Positions 25,648 through 33,541 of a DNA stretch of 64,000 bases are shown one piece after another; the first letter of the stretch is position 1, and each line of letters begins with the position of its first letter. The position numbers and the translations under genes were made by a program. Under the pieces are notes generated by a model, which saw only the letters and a list, made by a program, of their open reading frames with translations, made no database searches and was not told where the DNA came from. Origin of the DNA: JAICMB01 sp035295125 (GTDB lineage: Bacteria; Acidobacteriota; Terriglobia; Bryobacterales; Bryobacteraceae); contig DATGJP010000056.1 of the NCBI GenBank assembly GCA_035295125.1, positions 1-64,000 of the forward strand, in the 5' to 3' direction.

Positions 25648-25992
25648 ATGCAGTTTATTCTAACCGGATTCACTCAGGATATGGCTTTCCGCGTGTTCGC
25701 GTTTGAAGGGGTCAAGTCGGACCGAACACGGGCGCAGTACACCGTTCGGGCTGACCTTGGCCTGGTTCGGAAGTACGGCATACGGGTCCAGGAACTGCCT
25801 TTGTTATGCCGTTCTCTTCTGGATAAGTGTTCCGAACAAGAGGAGAAGCGCTCCCTGATCTTCAGCGAAGATGACATGCAGATTCGCGCCAGGGATTGCG
25901 CACTCGCCCGCGAGATGGTGGCGATGAGGAAGCCTGGCCGCAGGCCTGCCGGCGCGAACGTCGGGGGGGCGTGGCGCGGTCCGCAGCCTTAG
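25648..25992 (+). CDS. conserved-looking hypothetical protein
   Basis: The 114-residue protein opens MQFILTGFTQDMAFRVFAFE and continues with alternating strands and helices (RAQYTVRADLGLVRKYGIRV, ELPLLCRSLL). It looks like a compact soluble domain of about 90 residues with a basic, disordered tail. The pattern FTQD-FRVFAFEG resembles unnamed small proteins of Acidobacteriota, from memory. Function unknown. Confidence 0.65.
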   Translation: MQFILTGFTQDMAFRVFAFEGVKSDRTRAQYTVRADLGLVRKYGIRVQELPLLCRSLLDKCSEQEEKRSLIFSEDDMQIRARDCALAREMVAMRKPGRRPAGANVGGAWRGPQP

Positions 25993-26030
25993 GCAACGCC
26001 GGCTGGTGACGAATTCCACAAAGGATTGAC

Positions 26031-26207
26031 ATGTCTACGTCGATAGATGACGAATCCGTGCTGAATGAGCAGACCTGGCGAGCGTGGGAGCACAAGCGCA
26101 AGTTGCGTCGCGAAGAAAAAGCGGCTCGAAAAATGAAGAGAGCAGCCACGATAATTCTTGTGCTGCTCGCGACTGTCGGGACATTTTATCTGCTTGTCGT
26201 GAAGTAG
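26031..26207 (+). CDS. small single-span membrane protein
   Basis: A 58-residue product starting MSTSIDDESVLNEQTW. The first 37 residues are polar and strongly charged (HKRKLRREEKAARKMKRA), then one span (ATIILVLLATVGTFYLLVV) to the end. This is a tail-anchored layout with the basic helix in the cytoplasm. AAAGGA lies 7 bp before the ATG. Unknown family. Confidence 0.65.
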   Translation: MSTSIDDESVLNEQTWRAWEHKRKLRREEKAARKMKRAATIILVLLATVGTFYLLVVK

Positions 26208-26367
26208 AGCAGGTCCGCAAAATTAGTAGTGATTTTAGGCCTCAAGTGTGTTATACTAAAGGCGTTTTTGACAGTCGTGCCGATTTAGGCTCCTTCGCAT
26301 CGTTTGGTTCATGACCCGCGTTCGATCCTGCCCAATTTAGCTACTCTGCAAACTCAGAAAGAGAAAA

Positions 26368-26682
26368 ATGAAAAATATTTACGTAGGCAATCTCAGCTTT
26401 GGCACCTCGGAAGAGACCGTGCGTTCACTGTTTGAGGCGCATGGAACCGTGGATCGAGTAAACATCGCTCGGGATCGCGACACAGGGCAGCCCAGGGGTT
26501 TTGGTTTCGTTGAAATGACGAACGACGGTGAAGCCGAGCAGGCAATGACTGCTTTAAATGGGCGCGACATTGATGGCAGAACGCTGAACGTCAACGAAGC
26601 ACGTCCCAAGACCGAACGAGGATTCGGCGGCGGCGGGCATCGCAGCGGTGGTGGTGGCGAGCGCCGCGAGCGCCGCTGGTAG
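26368..26682 (+). CDS. RRM-type RNA-binding protein, paralogue
   Basis: A 104-residue RRM protein: RNP2 IYVGNL at 4-9, RNP1 RGFGFVEM near 44, and a Gly-rich, Arg-ending tail. It is closely related to the protein at 22181-22501 in the RRM (same ARPK junction and EAxxAxxxLNG helix), while the tails differ. A TATACT near 26251 may be its -10. The long 5' leader of about 100 bases is the sort that regulates cold-induced RNA chaperones; this is inference. Confidence 0.92.
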   Translation: MKNIYVGNLSFGTSEETVRSLFEAHGTVDRVNIARDRDTGQPRGFGFVEMTNDGEAEQAMTALNGRDIDGRTLNVNEARPKTERGFGGGGHRSGGGGERRERRW

Positions 26683-26783
26683 GCACGATCGAATTTCGCA
26701 AGGGCGGTAGAAACAATGCCGCCCTGTTTCATCGAATAATTTTACCCTTAAGCCCCCGGAAGGCTTGACCTGACGATTCGGTA

Positions 26784-26811
26784 GGCGGTTCGAATTCGTC
26801 CCTGGACAGCC
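26784..26811 (+). repeat. degenerate tRNA-Phe 3'-end fragment
   Basis: This stretch matches the last 28 bases of the att copies at 23 of 28 positions, including GGCGGTTCGA and CGTCCCTGG. It keeps neither the CCA end nor a tRNA body. It sits 17 bp from a brnA remnant, echoing the order att then brnA seen at 8029-8916. It reads as an old attachment-site scar. Confidence 0.5.
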
Positions 26812-26827
26812 TTGGTTCAACCTCCGC

Positions 26828-26916
26828 TCAAGCGGCCCTCGACTTCAACTCCCCTCGAATCATCCGCCGCAGCTTTCCTCAGACTTCAAGCACCTTCCCA
26901 TCGAGATACTCCTGAG
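26828..26916 (-). pseudogene. brnA antitoxin remnant
   Basis: On the minus strand the bases translate to QEYLDGKVLEV, a stop, then GKLRRMIRGELKSRAA and a stop. This matches the C-terminus of BrnA at 8647-8916 (REYLDGKAPKF, then EDALRRIIREELKPSAA). The N-terminal DNA-binding part is gone and a stop interrupts the rest, so it is a dead fragment. Confidence 0.75.
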
Positions 26917-26967
26917 ATCACCCGTGCGTCGAGCTCCGCTTTCCGATATGATGACGTCAGAGCACGC

Positions 26968-28158
26968 ATGAGCAGGGCAACCCTGCGCTCGCGGACGCCG
27001 ATTCCTCGCGACACGCAAAACGATTACACGCACGAAATGGCAGCGCGGCGGCGCGACTTCGTGCGGGAACAAACGGGTGGGAATCTTTCGCACCTCGCGA
27101 ATTATTCGTTCGATCCAGCGGTCCTTCCCGGCAATATCGAGAATTTCACAGGTGTCGCGCAGGTGCCGATCGGCATTGCCGGACCCATTCGGATCGTGGG
27201 TGAACACGCCCAGGGAGATTTCTACGTTCCGCTAGCTACTACCGAAGGAACGCTGGTGGCGAGCTACAACCGCGGCATGCGGTTGCTGACGGAGTGCGGC
27301 GGAGTAAAGACCACCATCCTGGAGCAGTTCATGCAGCGTGCGCCGGTTTTCATCTTCGCGGACGCGCTGCAGTCGCGCGACTTTGGGATGTGGCTCTGTG
27401 CGAATTTCGCCGCCGTGAAGGAGGCGGCGGAGGCCACCACACGGTTCGGCAAGCTCGTTCACATTTCGCAGCACGCTGTCGGTCCTTTGCGGTACCTGCG
27501 TTTCAATTACACGACCGCAGACGCTGCCGGGCAGAATTTGGCCGGCAAGGCAACCCTCGCAGCTTGCGAATGGATTCGCGAGCATTACCCGGGCGAAGCT
27601 AGGTTTCTTCTTTCGGGGAACATCGATACCGACAAGAAGCATTCGCACATGAATATGATTTTGACGCGAGGCCGGCGAGTCGTGGCCGAGGCAGTCATCA
27701 AGCGCGAGCTGCTCCAGAGCCTGATGGGTGTCGAAACCACCGACCTGTTTCGAGCGCGGCAGGTTCAACTGGCGGGAGCGTTCCTGGCGGGATCGGCAAA
27801 CAACGGCGCCCATGCGGCCAATGGGCTGACTTCGCTGTTCATCGCGACCGGGCAGGATGCCGCCAACGTCTCCGAATCGCATGCCGCCATCACGTATACA
27901 CAGCTTCTCGAAAATGGCGACTACTATTGGTCAATCACGCTTACCTCTTTGATTGTAGCCACTTACGGGGGCGGTACGGGCCTCGCAACACAGCGGCAGT
28001 GCCTTGAAATGTTGGGCTGCTACGGGACCGGGAAGGCGGACAAGTTCGCGGAGATCTGCGCCGCCGTGGTTCTAGCGGGGGAGACTTCACTGGCCGCCGC
28101 CGTGCTCCACGGAGATTGGGTCTCGAGTCACGAGCGATTAGGACGTAACCGTCCTTAA
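26968..28158 (+). CDS. hydroxymethylglutaryl-CoA reductase
   Basis: The protein is 396 residues from the ATG at 26968. An earlier start would read through the brnA remnant and is rejected. The HMG-CoA reductase core is clear: ENFTGVAQVPIGIAGPI, TTEGTLVASYNRGMR with the catalytic Glu, DTDKKHSHMN with the catalytic Lys, a GQDAAN segment with the catalytic Asp, and ATYGGGTGLATQ. It would make mevalonate from HMG-CoA with NAD(P)H. No other mevalonate gene is in the window. Some catalytic surroundings differ from textbook class I (NVSESHAAI, not NVESS), so substrate could differ. Confidence 0.85.
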   Translation: MSRATLRSRTPIPRDTQNDYTHEMAARRRDFVREQTGGNLSHLANYSFDPAVLPGNIENFTGVAQVPIGIAGPIRIVGEHAQGDFYVPLATTEGTLVASYNRGMRLLTECGGVKTTILEQFMQRAPVFIFADALQSRDFGMWLCANFAAVKEAAEATTRFGKLVHISQHAVGPLRYLRFNYTTADAAGQNLAGKATLAACEWIREHYPGEARFLLSGNIDTDKKHSHMNMILTRGRRVVAEAVIKRELLQSLMGVETTDLFRARQVQLAGAFLAGSANNGAHAANGLTSLFIATGQDAANVSESHAAITYTQLLENGDYYWSITLTSLIVATYGGGTGLATQRQCLEMLGCYGTGKADKFAEICAAVVLAGETSLAAAVLHGDWVSSHERLGRNRP

Positions 28159-28190
28159 CCTGCGCAGTACTACAAATTGCGAACTAATTC

Positions 28191-28787
28191 ATGCGCGATC
28201 CGTCTATCCCTCTGATGTCAACCACAACGCAGGACAAATACTCGTACTCTATCCGGCGAACGAGCGAGAGCAGCGTCGCCGTTGAGGTCTTCAAAACCGG
28301 GTTGATGGGGCGGCGTAAACACATCTTGTTCGTTGAACGCTACGGTGGAATGCTGGAATACGATTTCGACAACCCCGAGCGATCCCGTGCGGAGCTGGAG
28401 TTTGATGCCGACAGTATCGTTTGCCGCGACGAGTGGCTGAGTCCCGAGAAGCGCAAAGAGTTTCTCAGCACGGTAAAGGGCGAGATGCTCAAGGTGTCGC
28501 AATATCCCAAGATCACCTTCTCATCGGGGAAGATCCGCAAATTGGCGCAGCACCGCTTTGAGGTGGACGGGACTTTGACCATCCGAGGTATAGCCAAGCC
28601 TGTGACAGCCGAGGTAGCCGCGATTCCGGTCGGCAAGGTTCGGTTCGAGTTGGACATTACTGCTCGGTTCAAGTTTTCCGATTACGGCATGGAGCGGCCA
28701 TCCTCGATGATGGGCCTGGTCGGGACGCGTGATGAGATGCGGCTGCGGTGCTTACTCTTCCCGGAGCGCAAGGAGAGCGACGCCTGA
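28191..28787 (+). CDS. YceI-family protein
   Basis: The 198-residue protein has the YceI lipocalin-like fold: a first strand YSIRRTSESSVAVEVFKTG, MLEYDFDNPERSRAELEFDADSI, KYPKITF-like (SQYPKITFSSGKI), and VDGTLTIRGIAKPVT. YceI proteins bind isoprenoid or other amphiphilic lipids, usually in the periplasm; here there is no signal peptide, so this one is probably cytoplasmic. It follows the HMG-CoA reductase by 32 bp on the same strand, which fits a shared isoprenoid theme. The 3' end overlaps the convergent gene at 28752. Confidence 0.85.
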   Translation: MRDPSIPLMSTTTQDKYSYSIRRTSESSVAVEVFKTGLMGRRKHILFVERYGGMLEYDFDNPERSRAELEFDADSIVCRDEWLSPEKRKEFLSTVKGEMLKVSQYPKITFSSGKIRKLAQHRFEVDGTLTIRGIAKPVTAEVAAIPVGKVRFELDITARFKFSDYGMERPSSMMGLVGTRDEMRLRCLLFPERKESDA

Positions 28788-29099
28788 TTCCGAGCGTGTC
28801 AATGCGGCTTTGAGCCGCTCGCCTGACACAGCGAGTCGCGTGAGCGAGATGGACTCCATTTCGACAAAATACGCGGCTTCGTGTTCTTTGCTGCAGAATT
28901 TTGCCTGGATCAATCGCCTCCAGATTGGCACGGATACCTGGCAGTGATAGCAGCCGCGTTCCGGCGTTGCAGGTCTCTGGTCCCGGCAGACTTCCAGGAT
29001 GTCGTTAACAGGATCCGATATAGTCAGCGCTCTTGAGTAGGCACCCATCCGGGAACTACACAGCAAAACGAGCGCCAAGTTGTAAGCCAACGAACTCAA
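28752..29099 (-). CDS. small cysteine/histidine-motif protein
   Basis: The central part of this 115-residue frame, CYHC-x16-FCSKEH, looks like a treble-clef-type zinc site (CxxC followed by C-x3-H). The following helix (AAYFVEMESISLTRL) is amphipathic. The start is unclear: a later ATG (29048) would shorten it by 17 residues. It overlaps the YceI gene tail by 36 bp in convergent orientation, which lowers confidence. Confidence 0.5.
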   Translation of the reverse strand: MSSLAYNLALVLLCSSRMGAYSRALTISDPVNDILEVCRDQRPATPERGCYHCQVSVPIWRRLIQAKFCSKEHEAAYFVEMESISLTRLAVSGERLKAALTRSESGVALLALREE

Positions 29100-29163
29100 T
29101 CAGTTGCGGCTCCGACAAACTGTAAGGCGGGACATACTGACGCAAGCGGTGACATTCTGGCCT

Positions 29164-29967
29164 TCATTTCGCCTTCGCGGTCACTACCAGCCATAGATCA
29201 TCGCGATCGGTCCCGCTGAGCGGGATCTTGCCCAGGACCAACTTCTGGTTTTCGTGGATCACGAGATCCGTGGAGATTCCGATCGGTTTTAACTGCGGGG
29301 TGGGAAAGTTCTCAGGGATGTCGATATGAAATTCGAACTGTTGAAGAGACACGGTCTTTCCGTCGCCTGAAACCCTGGGAGTACCGAACTCCAGCCGGTA
29401 GTAATAGGGCGGAGCGCTCGAGGGTTTGAAGTCTTCCCGCAAGACTCCCTCTACCTTCGCGCTGCTGTGAACCGTAGTCACAATCGTATCGGCTAGAGTG
29501 AATCGGGAATAGGGCAGAGTGCGCTTCATTTCCGCGACCGCCGATGCTAAATCAGGCGGGATGGCCCCGGCCTTGTCATCGCCCGCCGAATTTGCGCGGA
29601 GCAGATAGATGGTGAACTCCACCCCCTTCTCTGCGCTGGGCGGCTCCGGCACGTCCATGCGTTTCAACATCGCCTCGACGCGGTCGAGCAATTCCTGGTT
29701 CGCGGGCGATGAAGGCGGACTCGTAAACTGACGTTCTTGGATGACGTAGCCGTTAACGAGCGGCTCCCAGTACACGTTTATACCTGAAAAGATACGCTGG
29801 ACAAACTCCCCAACATGGTTTGCGCGGTTCCCGGCGGTCAGATATTTCGGGACATAGACTCGGGACAAAGGACCAAGGTCGAGTTTGGCATCCGGCTGGG
29901 CTTGGAGAAGGCCGGCTCCGGCAACGGCGGCGAAGAGAACGGCGGGGGCTATCTTATTCATTTTCAT
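29164..29967 (-). CDS. exported protein of a sigma/anti-sigma operon
   Basis: From the ATG after GAGG the protein is about 267 residues. MKMNKIAPAVLFAAVAGAGLLQAQ is a signal peptide. The first 100 mature residues (YLTAGNRANHVGEFVQRIFSGINVYWEPLVNGYVIQ) resemble a secretin-type N domain, followed by a beta-rich region. It is the third gene after an ECF sigma factor and an anti-sigma factor, overlapping the latter by 14 bp. It may be part of the envelope signal or a target of it. No enzyme motif is seen. Confidence 0.7.
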   Translation of the reverse strand: MKMNKIAPAVLFAAVAGAGLLQAQPDAKLDLGPLSRVYVPKYLTAGNRANHVGEFVQRIFSGINVYWEPLVNGYVIQERQFTSPPSSPANQELLDRVEAMLKRMDVPEPPSAEKGVEFTIYLLRANSAGDDKAGAIPPDLASAVAEMKRTLPYSRFTLADTIVTTVHSSAKVEGVLREDFKPSSAPPYYYRLEFGTPRVSGDGKTVSLQQFEFHIDIPENFPTPQLKPIGISTDLVIHENQKLVLGKIPLSGTDRDDLWLVVTAKAK

Positions 29968-30553
29968 TGGGGGTTGCCTCATTTGGTTGGAAGACTACGA
30001 TCGTTACGTTGGGATCTTTCGTCCGAACCCGCATCTCGATGGGTGTCTTCGGGTGAGCTTCCTGCTGTGGCAGCTCGGAGTTGGTGAAGCGCATTAGGGC
30101 GGCTTCCAGATCGGGGTCGGTTGTGGGGTGCTTGGGATGAAAGCGGGCGGGCTGAAGGCCTGCTCCACCTGTATGAACCGATTTCTCCACTCGGGGTGCG
30201 GGCATCCGAACAACGATCGGTTGAGGTGCCGGGATGACGGGTTGAGGAGCGGTGGATCGAACGACGATGGCGAGGACGACGGCCGCGGCTACCGCGATGA
30301 GCGGCACGAGCCGCTTCCGCCATTGCTCGCTCGCCACCCGGCGCCGGATCAGCCGGCGTAGAACGGAATAATCGGCGGTAGCGGCTTCGGGCGGCGCGGA
30401 ACGCAGACTATTCGCATCCAACTTCAACTCTTTGTAAAACCGGGCGCACTCTGCACACGCCCGAAGGTGCCCTTCCACGCGGTCGAGATCGTGGACGGCC
30501 AGGTCATCGCCCAGGTATAGAGCGATTTTCTCTTCCCATTCCGCGCAATTCAT
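29954..30553 (-). CDS. membrane anti-sigma factor with zinc-finger
   Basis: The 199-residue protein starts MNCAEWEEKIALYLGDD. HLRACAECARF gives the HxxxCxxC signature of a ZAS domain. A membrane span lies at about 83-100 (LVPLIAVAAAVVLAIVV), followed by a Pro-rich periplasmic part. ZAS proteins hold the cognate ECF sigma factor at the membrane until a signal releases it. The sigma gene directly precedes it with a 4-bp overlap, so they are co-translated. Confidence 0.9.
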   Translation of the reverse strand: MNCAEWEEKIALYLGDDLAVHDLDRVEGHLRACAECARFYKELKLDANSLRSAPPEAATADYSVLRRLIRRRVASEQWRKRLVPLIAVAAAVVLAIVVRSTAPQPVIPAPQPIVVRMPAPRVEKSVHTGGAGLQPARFHPKHPTTDPDLEAALMRFTNSELPQQEAHPKTPIEMRVRTKDPNVTIVVFQPNEATPNENE

Positions 30554-31152
30554 AACTTCTCCTCAAACCAGCCGGCCAGCAGCTTGCGCAACTTGATCCT
30601 GGCGCTGCATATGTGTACTCGAACCGTGCTTTCGGAAGTGCCCAAAATCCGGGCGACTTCCTGTGTACTCAGCCCCTCCAGTTCCCGCAGCGTCAAAGCA
30701 GCGCGCTCGCGCTCCGGGAGCCTTTGGAGGCACGAACGTAATTGCTCTTCGCGCTCTTCGCCCGAACGAAGCACCTCAGGATTGGCGCCGGGATCGGCGA
30801 ATACGGCCAACTTTTCTCCCATTGGGACCAACCTTGATCTTTGCCGGGCCCGCCCGAGATCGCGGCAGGCATTCACGACTACTGTGGCGAGCCAGGACCC
30901 AAGGCGGTCTTGGCAGTCGACACGCGCGAGATTCCGGAACAGGCGGACGAACGCCTCCTGCATGGCATCCTGCGCATCTTCGGGGGTGCCGGTCAGTCTC
31001 AATGCCAGGGCGTAGATGCGACGTTCATGCAGCCGGACGATTTCGTCGAACGCGTCAAGATTCCCGCCCCTGGCGAGCGACAGAAGTTCTGCCTCGGATC
31101 TTCCGGATTCGCGCATTCGAACGACTGTGTTCGTCACACCATCGACTTGCAC
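30550..31152 (-). CDS. ECF-type RNA polymerase sigma factor
   Basis: The protein is up to 200 residues; an internal ATG at 31116 would drop 12 poorly conserved ones. Region 2 (FDEIVRLHERRIYALALRLTG, EDAQDAMQEAFVRLFRNLAR, WLATVVVNACRDLGRARQR) and region 4 (LPERERAALTLRELEGLSTQ, TSESTVRVHICSARIKLRKLL) are canonical for the RpoE/SigW type. It heads an operon with its anti-sigma factor and an exported protein. Confidence 0.92.
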   Translation of the reverse strand: MQVDGVTNTVVRMRESGRSEAELLSLARGGNLDAFDEIVRLHERRIYALALRLTGTPEDAQDAMQEAFVRLFRNLARVDCQDRLGSWLATVVVNACRDLGRARQRSRLVPMGEKLAVFADPGANPEVLRSGEEREEQLRSCLQRLPERERAALTLRELEGLSTQEVARILGTSESTVRVHICSARIKLRKLLAGWFEEKL

Positions 31153-31386
31153 AACCTTATACGTTCGTCGAGCCAGGAACGTTTAGCCGGATCGACAGCA
31201 GGGGGAACGCAAGCCGAACGCAAAAGGGCGAAATCCTGCCCGAATCGTAGCCCGATGGCCGGCAGCTTGCGAAAAAGTGCGAAATCGTTTGTGTTTCGTT
31301 CCGTTTCGCTTGTGACGGAGGCAGCTATCGCGAAAACTAGCTTCATGCGGTACCGGCCATGGTAACCGCTACCCAAGGAGAACAAA

Positions 31387-32019
31387 GTGACGAAGATTAC
31401 ACTGCGAACAGCTTTCAGCAGCATTGCTATCTGTACGGTATTTGCCACCGCCGGCAATGCCAAATGCGGCTTCTCAAAAACACCACCTGCGGGTGTACCC
31501 TCAAGTGCTCTGCAGTCCCTTATGGCGAAGATGCGTCCGCCCGCGGCTGCGGTTCCGAAGGACACGGACACCACGCCACCACTGCCTGAGGCCTCGATCG
31601 TCGGATTGTGGAGCGTCAATTTCGTGCAAGACGGACAGATCGTGGATCAGGGATTCGATGTCTGGAGCAGCGATGGTACCGAAACTCTCAACGACACTTC
31701 CGCGCCAGCTACCGGTAACGTATGCCTCGGAGCCTGGTCCAAGACGTCGCCTCTCACTTATGCTCTCAATCACCCGTCGTGGCTTTATGACGACACGAAC
31801 ACAATGGTGGTCGGCCTCGTATTCATCCGCGAGCATGTCACACTTGATCCGACCGGAAACAGCTTCAGCGGAAGTGTCACGATTGACGTGTTTGACCTGA
31901 TGGGCAATGCACTCGATCACGAGGCCGGCACGGTGAGTGGGCAAAGAATCACGTCGGATATGGATCCGAGCCAGATCATCGGGATGGGGAGTCCCTCGGG
32001 GCTTAGCAATCCCCGATGA
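31387..32019 (+). CDS. secreted protein, unknown
   Basis: The 210-residue protein has a signal peptide (TAFSSIAICTVFATAGNAK) and then a Pro-rich linker to about residue 68. The remainder (IVGLWSVNFVQDGQIVDQGF, GTETLNDTSAPATGNVCLGA, LDPTGNSFSGSVTIDVFD) looks like a beta-barrel of lipocalin or calycin type, with the VGxW start usual in such folds. CCCAAGGAG lies 8 bp before the ATG. Two Cys remain in the mature protein. The ligand is unknown. Confidence 0.75.
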   Translation: MTKITLRTAFSSIAICTVFATAGNAKCGFSKTPPAGVPSSALQSLMAKMRPPAAAVPKDTDTTPPLPEASIVGLWSVNFVQDGQIVDQGFDVWSSDGTETLNDTSAPATGNVCLGAWSKTSPLTYALNHPSWLYDDTNTMVVGLVFIREHVTLDPTGNSFSGSVTIDVFDLMGNALDHEAGTVSGQRITSDMDPSQIIGMGSPSGLSNPR

Positions 32020-32039
32020 CCTCTTACTCAAAGTTCCGC

Positions 32040-32082
32040 GGCCGGGCGTCGGGAAAGAAGACTTTTCCTCGAGCGCCCGGCC
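32040..32082 (+). terminator. hairpin after the secreted protein gene
   Basis: GGCCGGGCG at 32040-32048 pairs with CGCCCGGCC at 32074-32082, with an inner GGAAA/TTTTCC pairing. There is no T run after it. Confidence 0.45.
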
Positions 32083-32112
32083 CGGCTGGCCGGTCAGTAT
32101 AATGAGAGCGCT

Positions 32113-33237
32113 ATGGCAGGAGATAATCGCCGCGATTTCATAAAAGGGTCGGCCGCCGCGTCCGCTCTCTTGATCCTGAAACCCGAGCTGGCGCGCGCGT
32201 ATCAGACGAACTCCGCGTTGTCGGTAGGGCTTCTGGGCGCCGGCCGGCGCGGGACCTATGTCAGTGGCATTTTTGCCAAGAACGAGTTTTGTAAAGTTGC
32301 TGCAATCTGCGACATTTACGACGATCAACTTGCCGCCGCCGCGAAGTTGTTCTCGGGCGCCCGCCAGTTTAAGGACGCTCATGAGCTGCTGGCGAGCGAT
32401 GTCGACGCCGTCTACATTGCAACTCCTCCTTACTTACATCCCGAGCACTTTGAGGCGGCGGTTAAGGCGCGGAAGCACATCTTCATGGAGAAGCCCGCGG
32501 GGGTCGATCCAGTCGGCTGCAAACGGGTGCTGGAGGCCGCCAAGAAGGCTGACCCAACGAAGCGAATTTCGGTCGATTATCAGCAGCGCTACGGGAGGGA
32601 CTACCGGGCGGCCCACGATATTTTGAAGTCGGGGCGGCTCGGGCCGATCAAGATGATTCGCGCCTCGTGGCTGGGCGGCGGATTGCCGGTTCGCTCGGGA
32701 CACCCGGATGACCAGGAGAAGGTGCGCAACTGGTTATTCTATCGTGAACGGTCGGGCGACATCATCGTGGAGCAGGATTGCCACAATCTTGACGTCGTGA
32801 ACTGGTTTATGGAATCTCACCCGACGAAGGTCTACGGCTTCGGCGGACGCGCGGTCCGGAAGGACATCGGCAATATCATGGATAACCTCGCCGTGACCTT
32901 CGAATTCGCCGATGGTACGGTGTTCAGCTACGCGGCAAATCAGTTTTCCAACCAGAACTATCATGACGTCGGCGAGACGTTTCTGTGCGACAGGGGAGTC
33001 ATCAGCACTTCGCGAGGCGGGTACAAGGTTTACGACAAATCGAAAGGCGAGCCGGATGTCGTGACTACGGATTATGACATCACTCGCGACGCGGTAAACG
33101 AATTCATCGAAGGAGCCCGCACCGGCAAGGTGGAGAATGCGGCGTTTTATGCTGTCGAGAGCACGCTGACGGCGATCATGGCGCGGGAGGCGATTCTGTC
33201 AGGGAAAGAGAAGACCTGGAAGGACGTGCAGGTGTAG
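32113..33237 (+). CDS. Tat-exported Gfo/Idh/MocA-family oxidoreductase
   Basis: The 374-residue protein begins NRRDFIKGSAAASALLIL, a twin-arginine signal. The Rossmann site is VGLLGAGRRGTYV at about 37-50, followed by VAAICDIYDD, DAVYIATPPYLHPEHF and MEKPAGVDP with the catalytic Lys, and a DCHNLDVVNWF segment in the C-terminal domain. Family members reduce or oxidise sugars and sugar acids with NAD(P). Export of such proteins is common in Acidobacteriota, Planctomycetota and Verrucomicrobiota. A TATAAT lies 10 bp before the ATG. Substrate unknown. Confidence 0.88.
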   Translation: MAGDNRRDFIKGSAAASALLILKPELARAYQTNSALSVGLLGAGRRGTYVSGIFAKNEFCKVAAICDIYDDQLAAAAKLFSGARQFKDAHELLASDVDAVYIATPPYLHPEHFEAAVKARKHIFMEKPAGVDPVGCKRVLEAAKKADPTKRISVDYQQRYGRDYRAAHDILKSGRLGPIKMIRASWLGGGLPVRSGHPDDQEKVRNWLFYRERSGDIIVEQDCHNLDVVNWFMESHPTKVYGFGGRAVRKDIGNIMDNLAVTFEFADGTVFSYAANQFSNQNYHDVGETFLCDRGVISTSRGGYKVYDKSKGEPDVVTTDYDITRDAVNEFIEGARTGKVENAAFYAVESTLTAIMAREAILSGKEKTWKDVQV

Positions 33238-33250
33238 CCACGTCGCGCGG

Positions 33251-33478
33251 CTACGCGATTTGGAAAGTAAAACGTTGAGCTAAAGACCGTTCCGGAGACG
33301 GTACCGTCTCCAGGAACTCATCCAGGGAAAAACCGCCAGCGAGATGGTCGATGAGGATTTGAACAGGGATACGGGTTCCCTTGAAGCAAGGCTTACCCGA
33401 CAGACGATCTCGGTTAACCCAGACTACTTCCGGTAAACGTCGAAGATGGTCAGGGCTGATGAGTCCAGGTACAGCACA
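33251..33478 (-). CDS. DUF433-family protein, start unclear
   Basis: The translation VVWVNRDRLSGKPCFKGTRI, PVQILIDHLAGGFSLDEFLE is the DUF433 domain, a small winged-HTH fold that often serves as antitoxin to a DUF5615 PIN-like nuclease. Here no ATG, GTG or TTG start is found in frame close to the domain, and no partner nuclease lies downstream. It may be a leftover antitoxin or use a rare start. The end at FQIA and stop is normal in length. Confidence 0.5.
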   Translation of the reverse strand, partial: CAVPGLISPDHLRRLPEVVWVNRDRLSGKPCFKGTRIPVQILIDHLAGGFSLDEFLETVPSPERSLAQRFTFQIA

Positions 33479-33541
33479 CTCAGGGCGGTCGGGCAGGCGG
33501 ATACGTGTGCTAAATTGACTGGGGCTCAGACGAGAACATAC

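Noticed and set aside
26812..26967. Longer start for HMG-CoA reductase
   Set aside because: These codons lie over the brnA remnant and show no reductase-like sequence.
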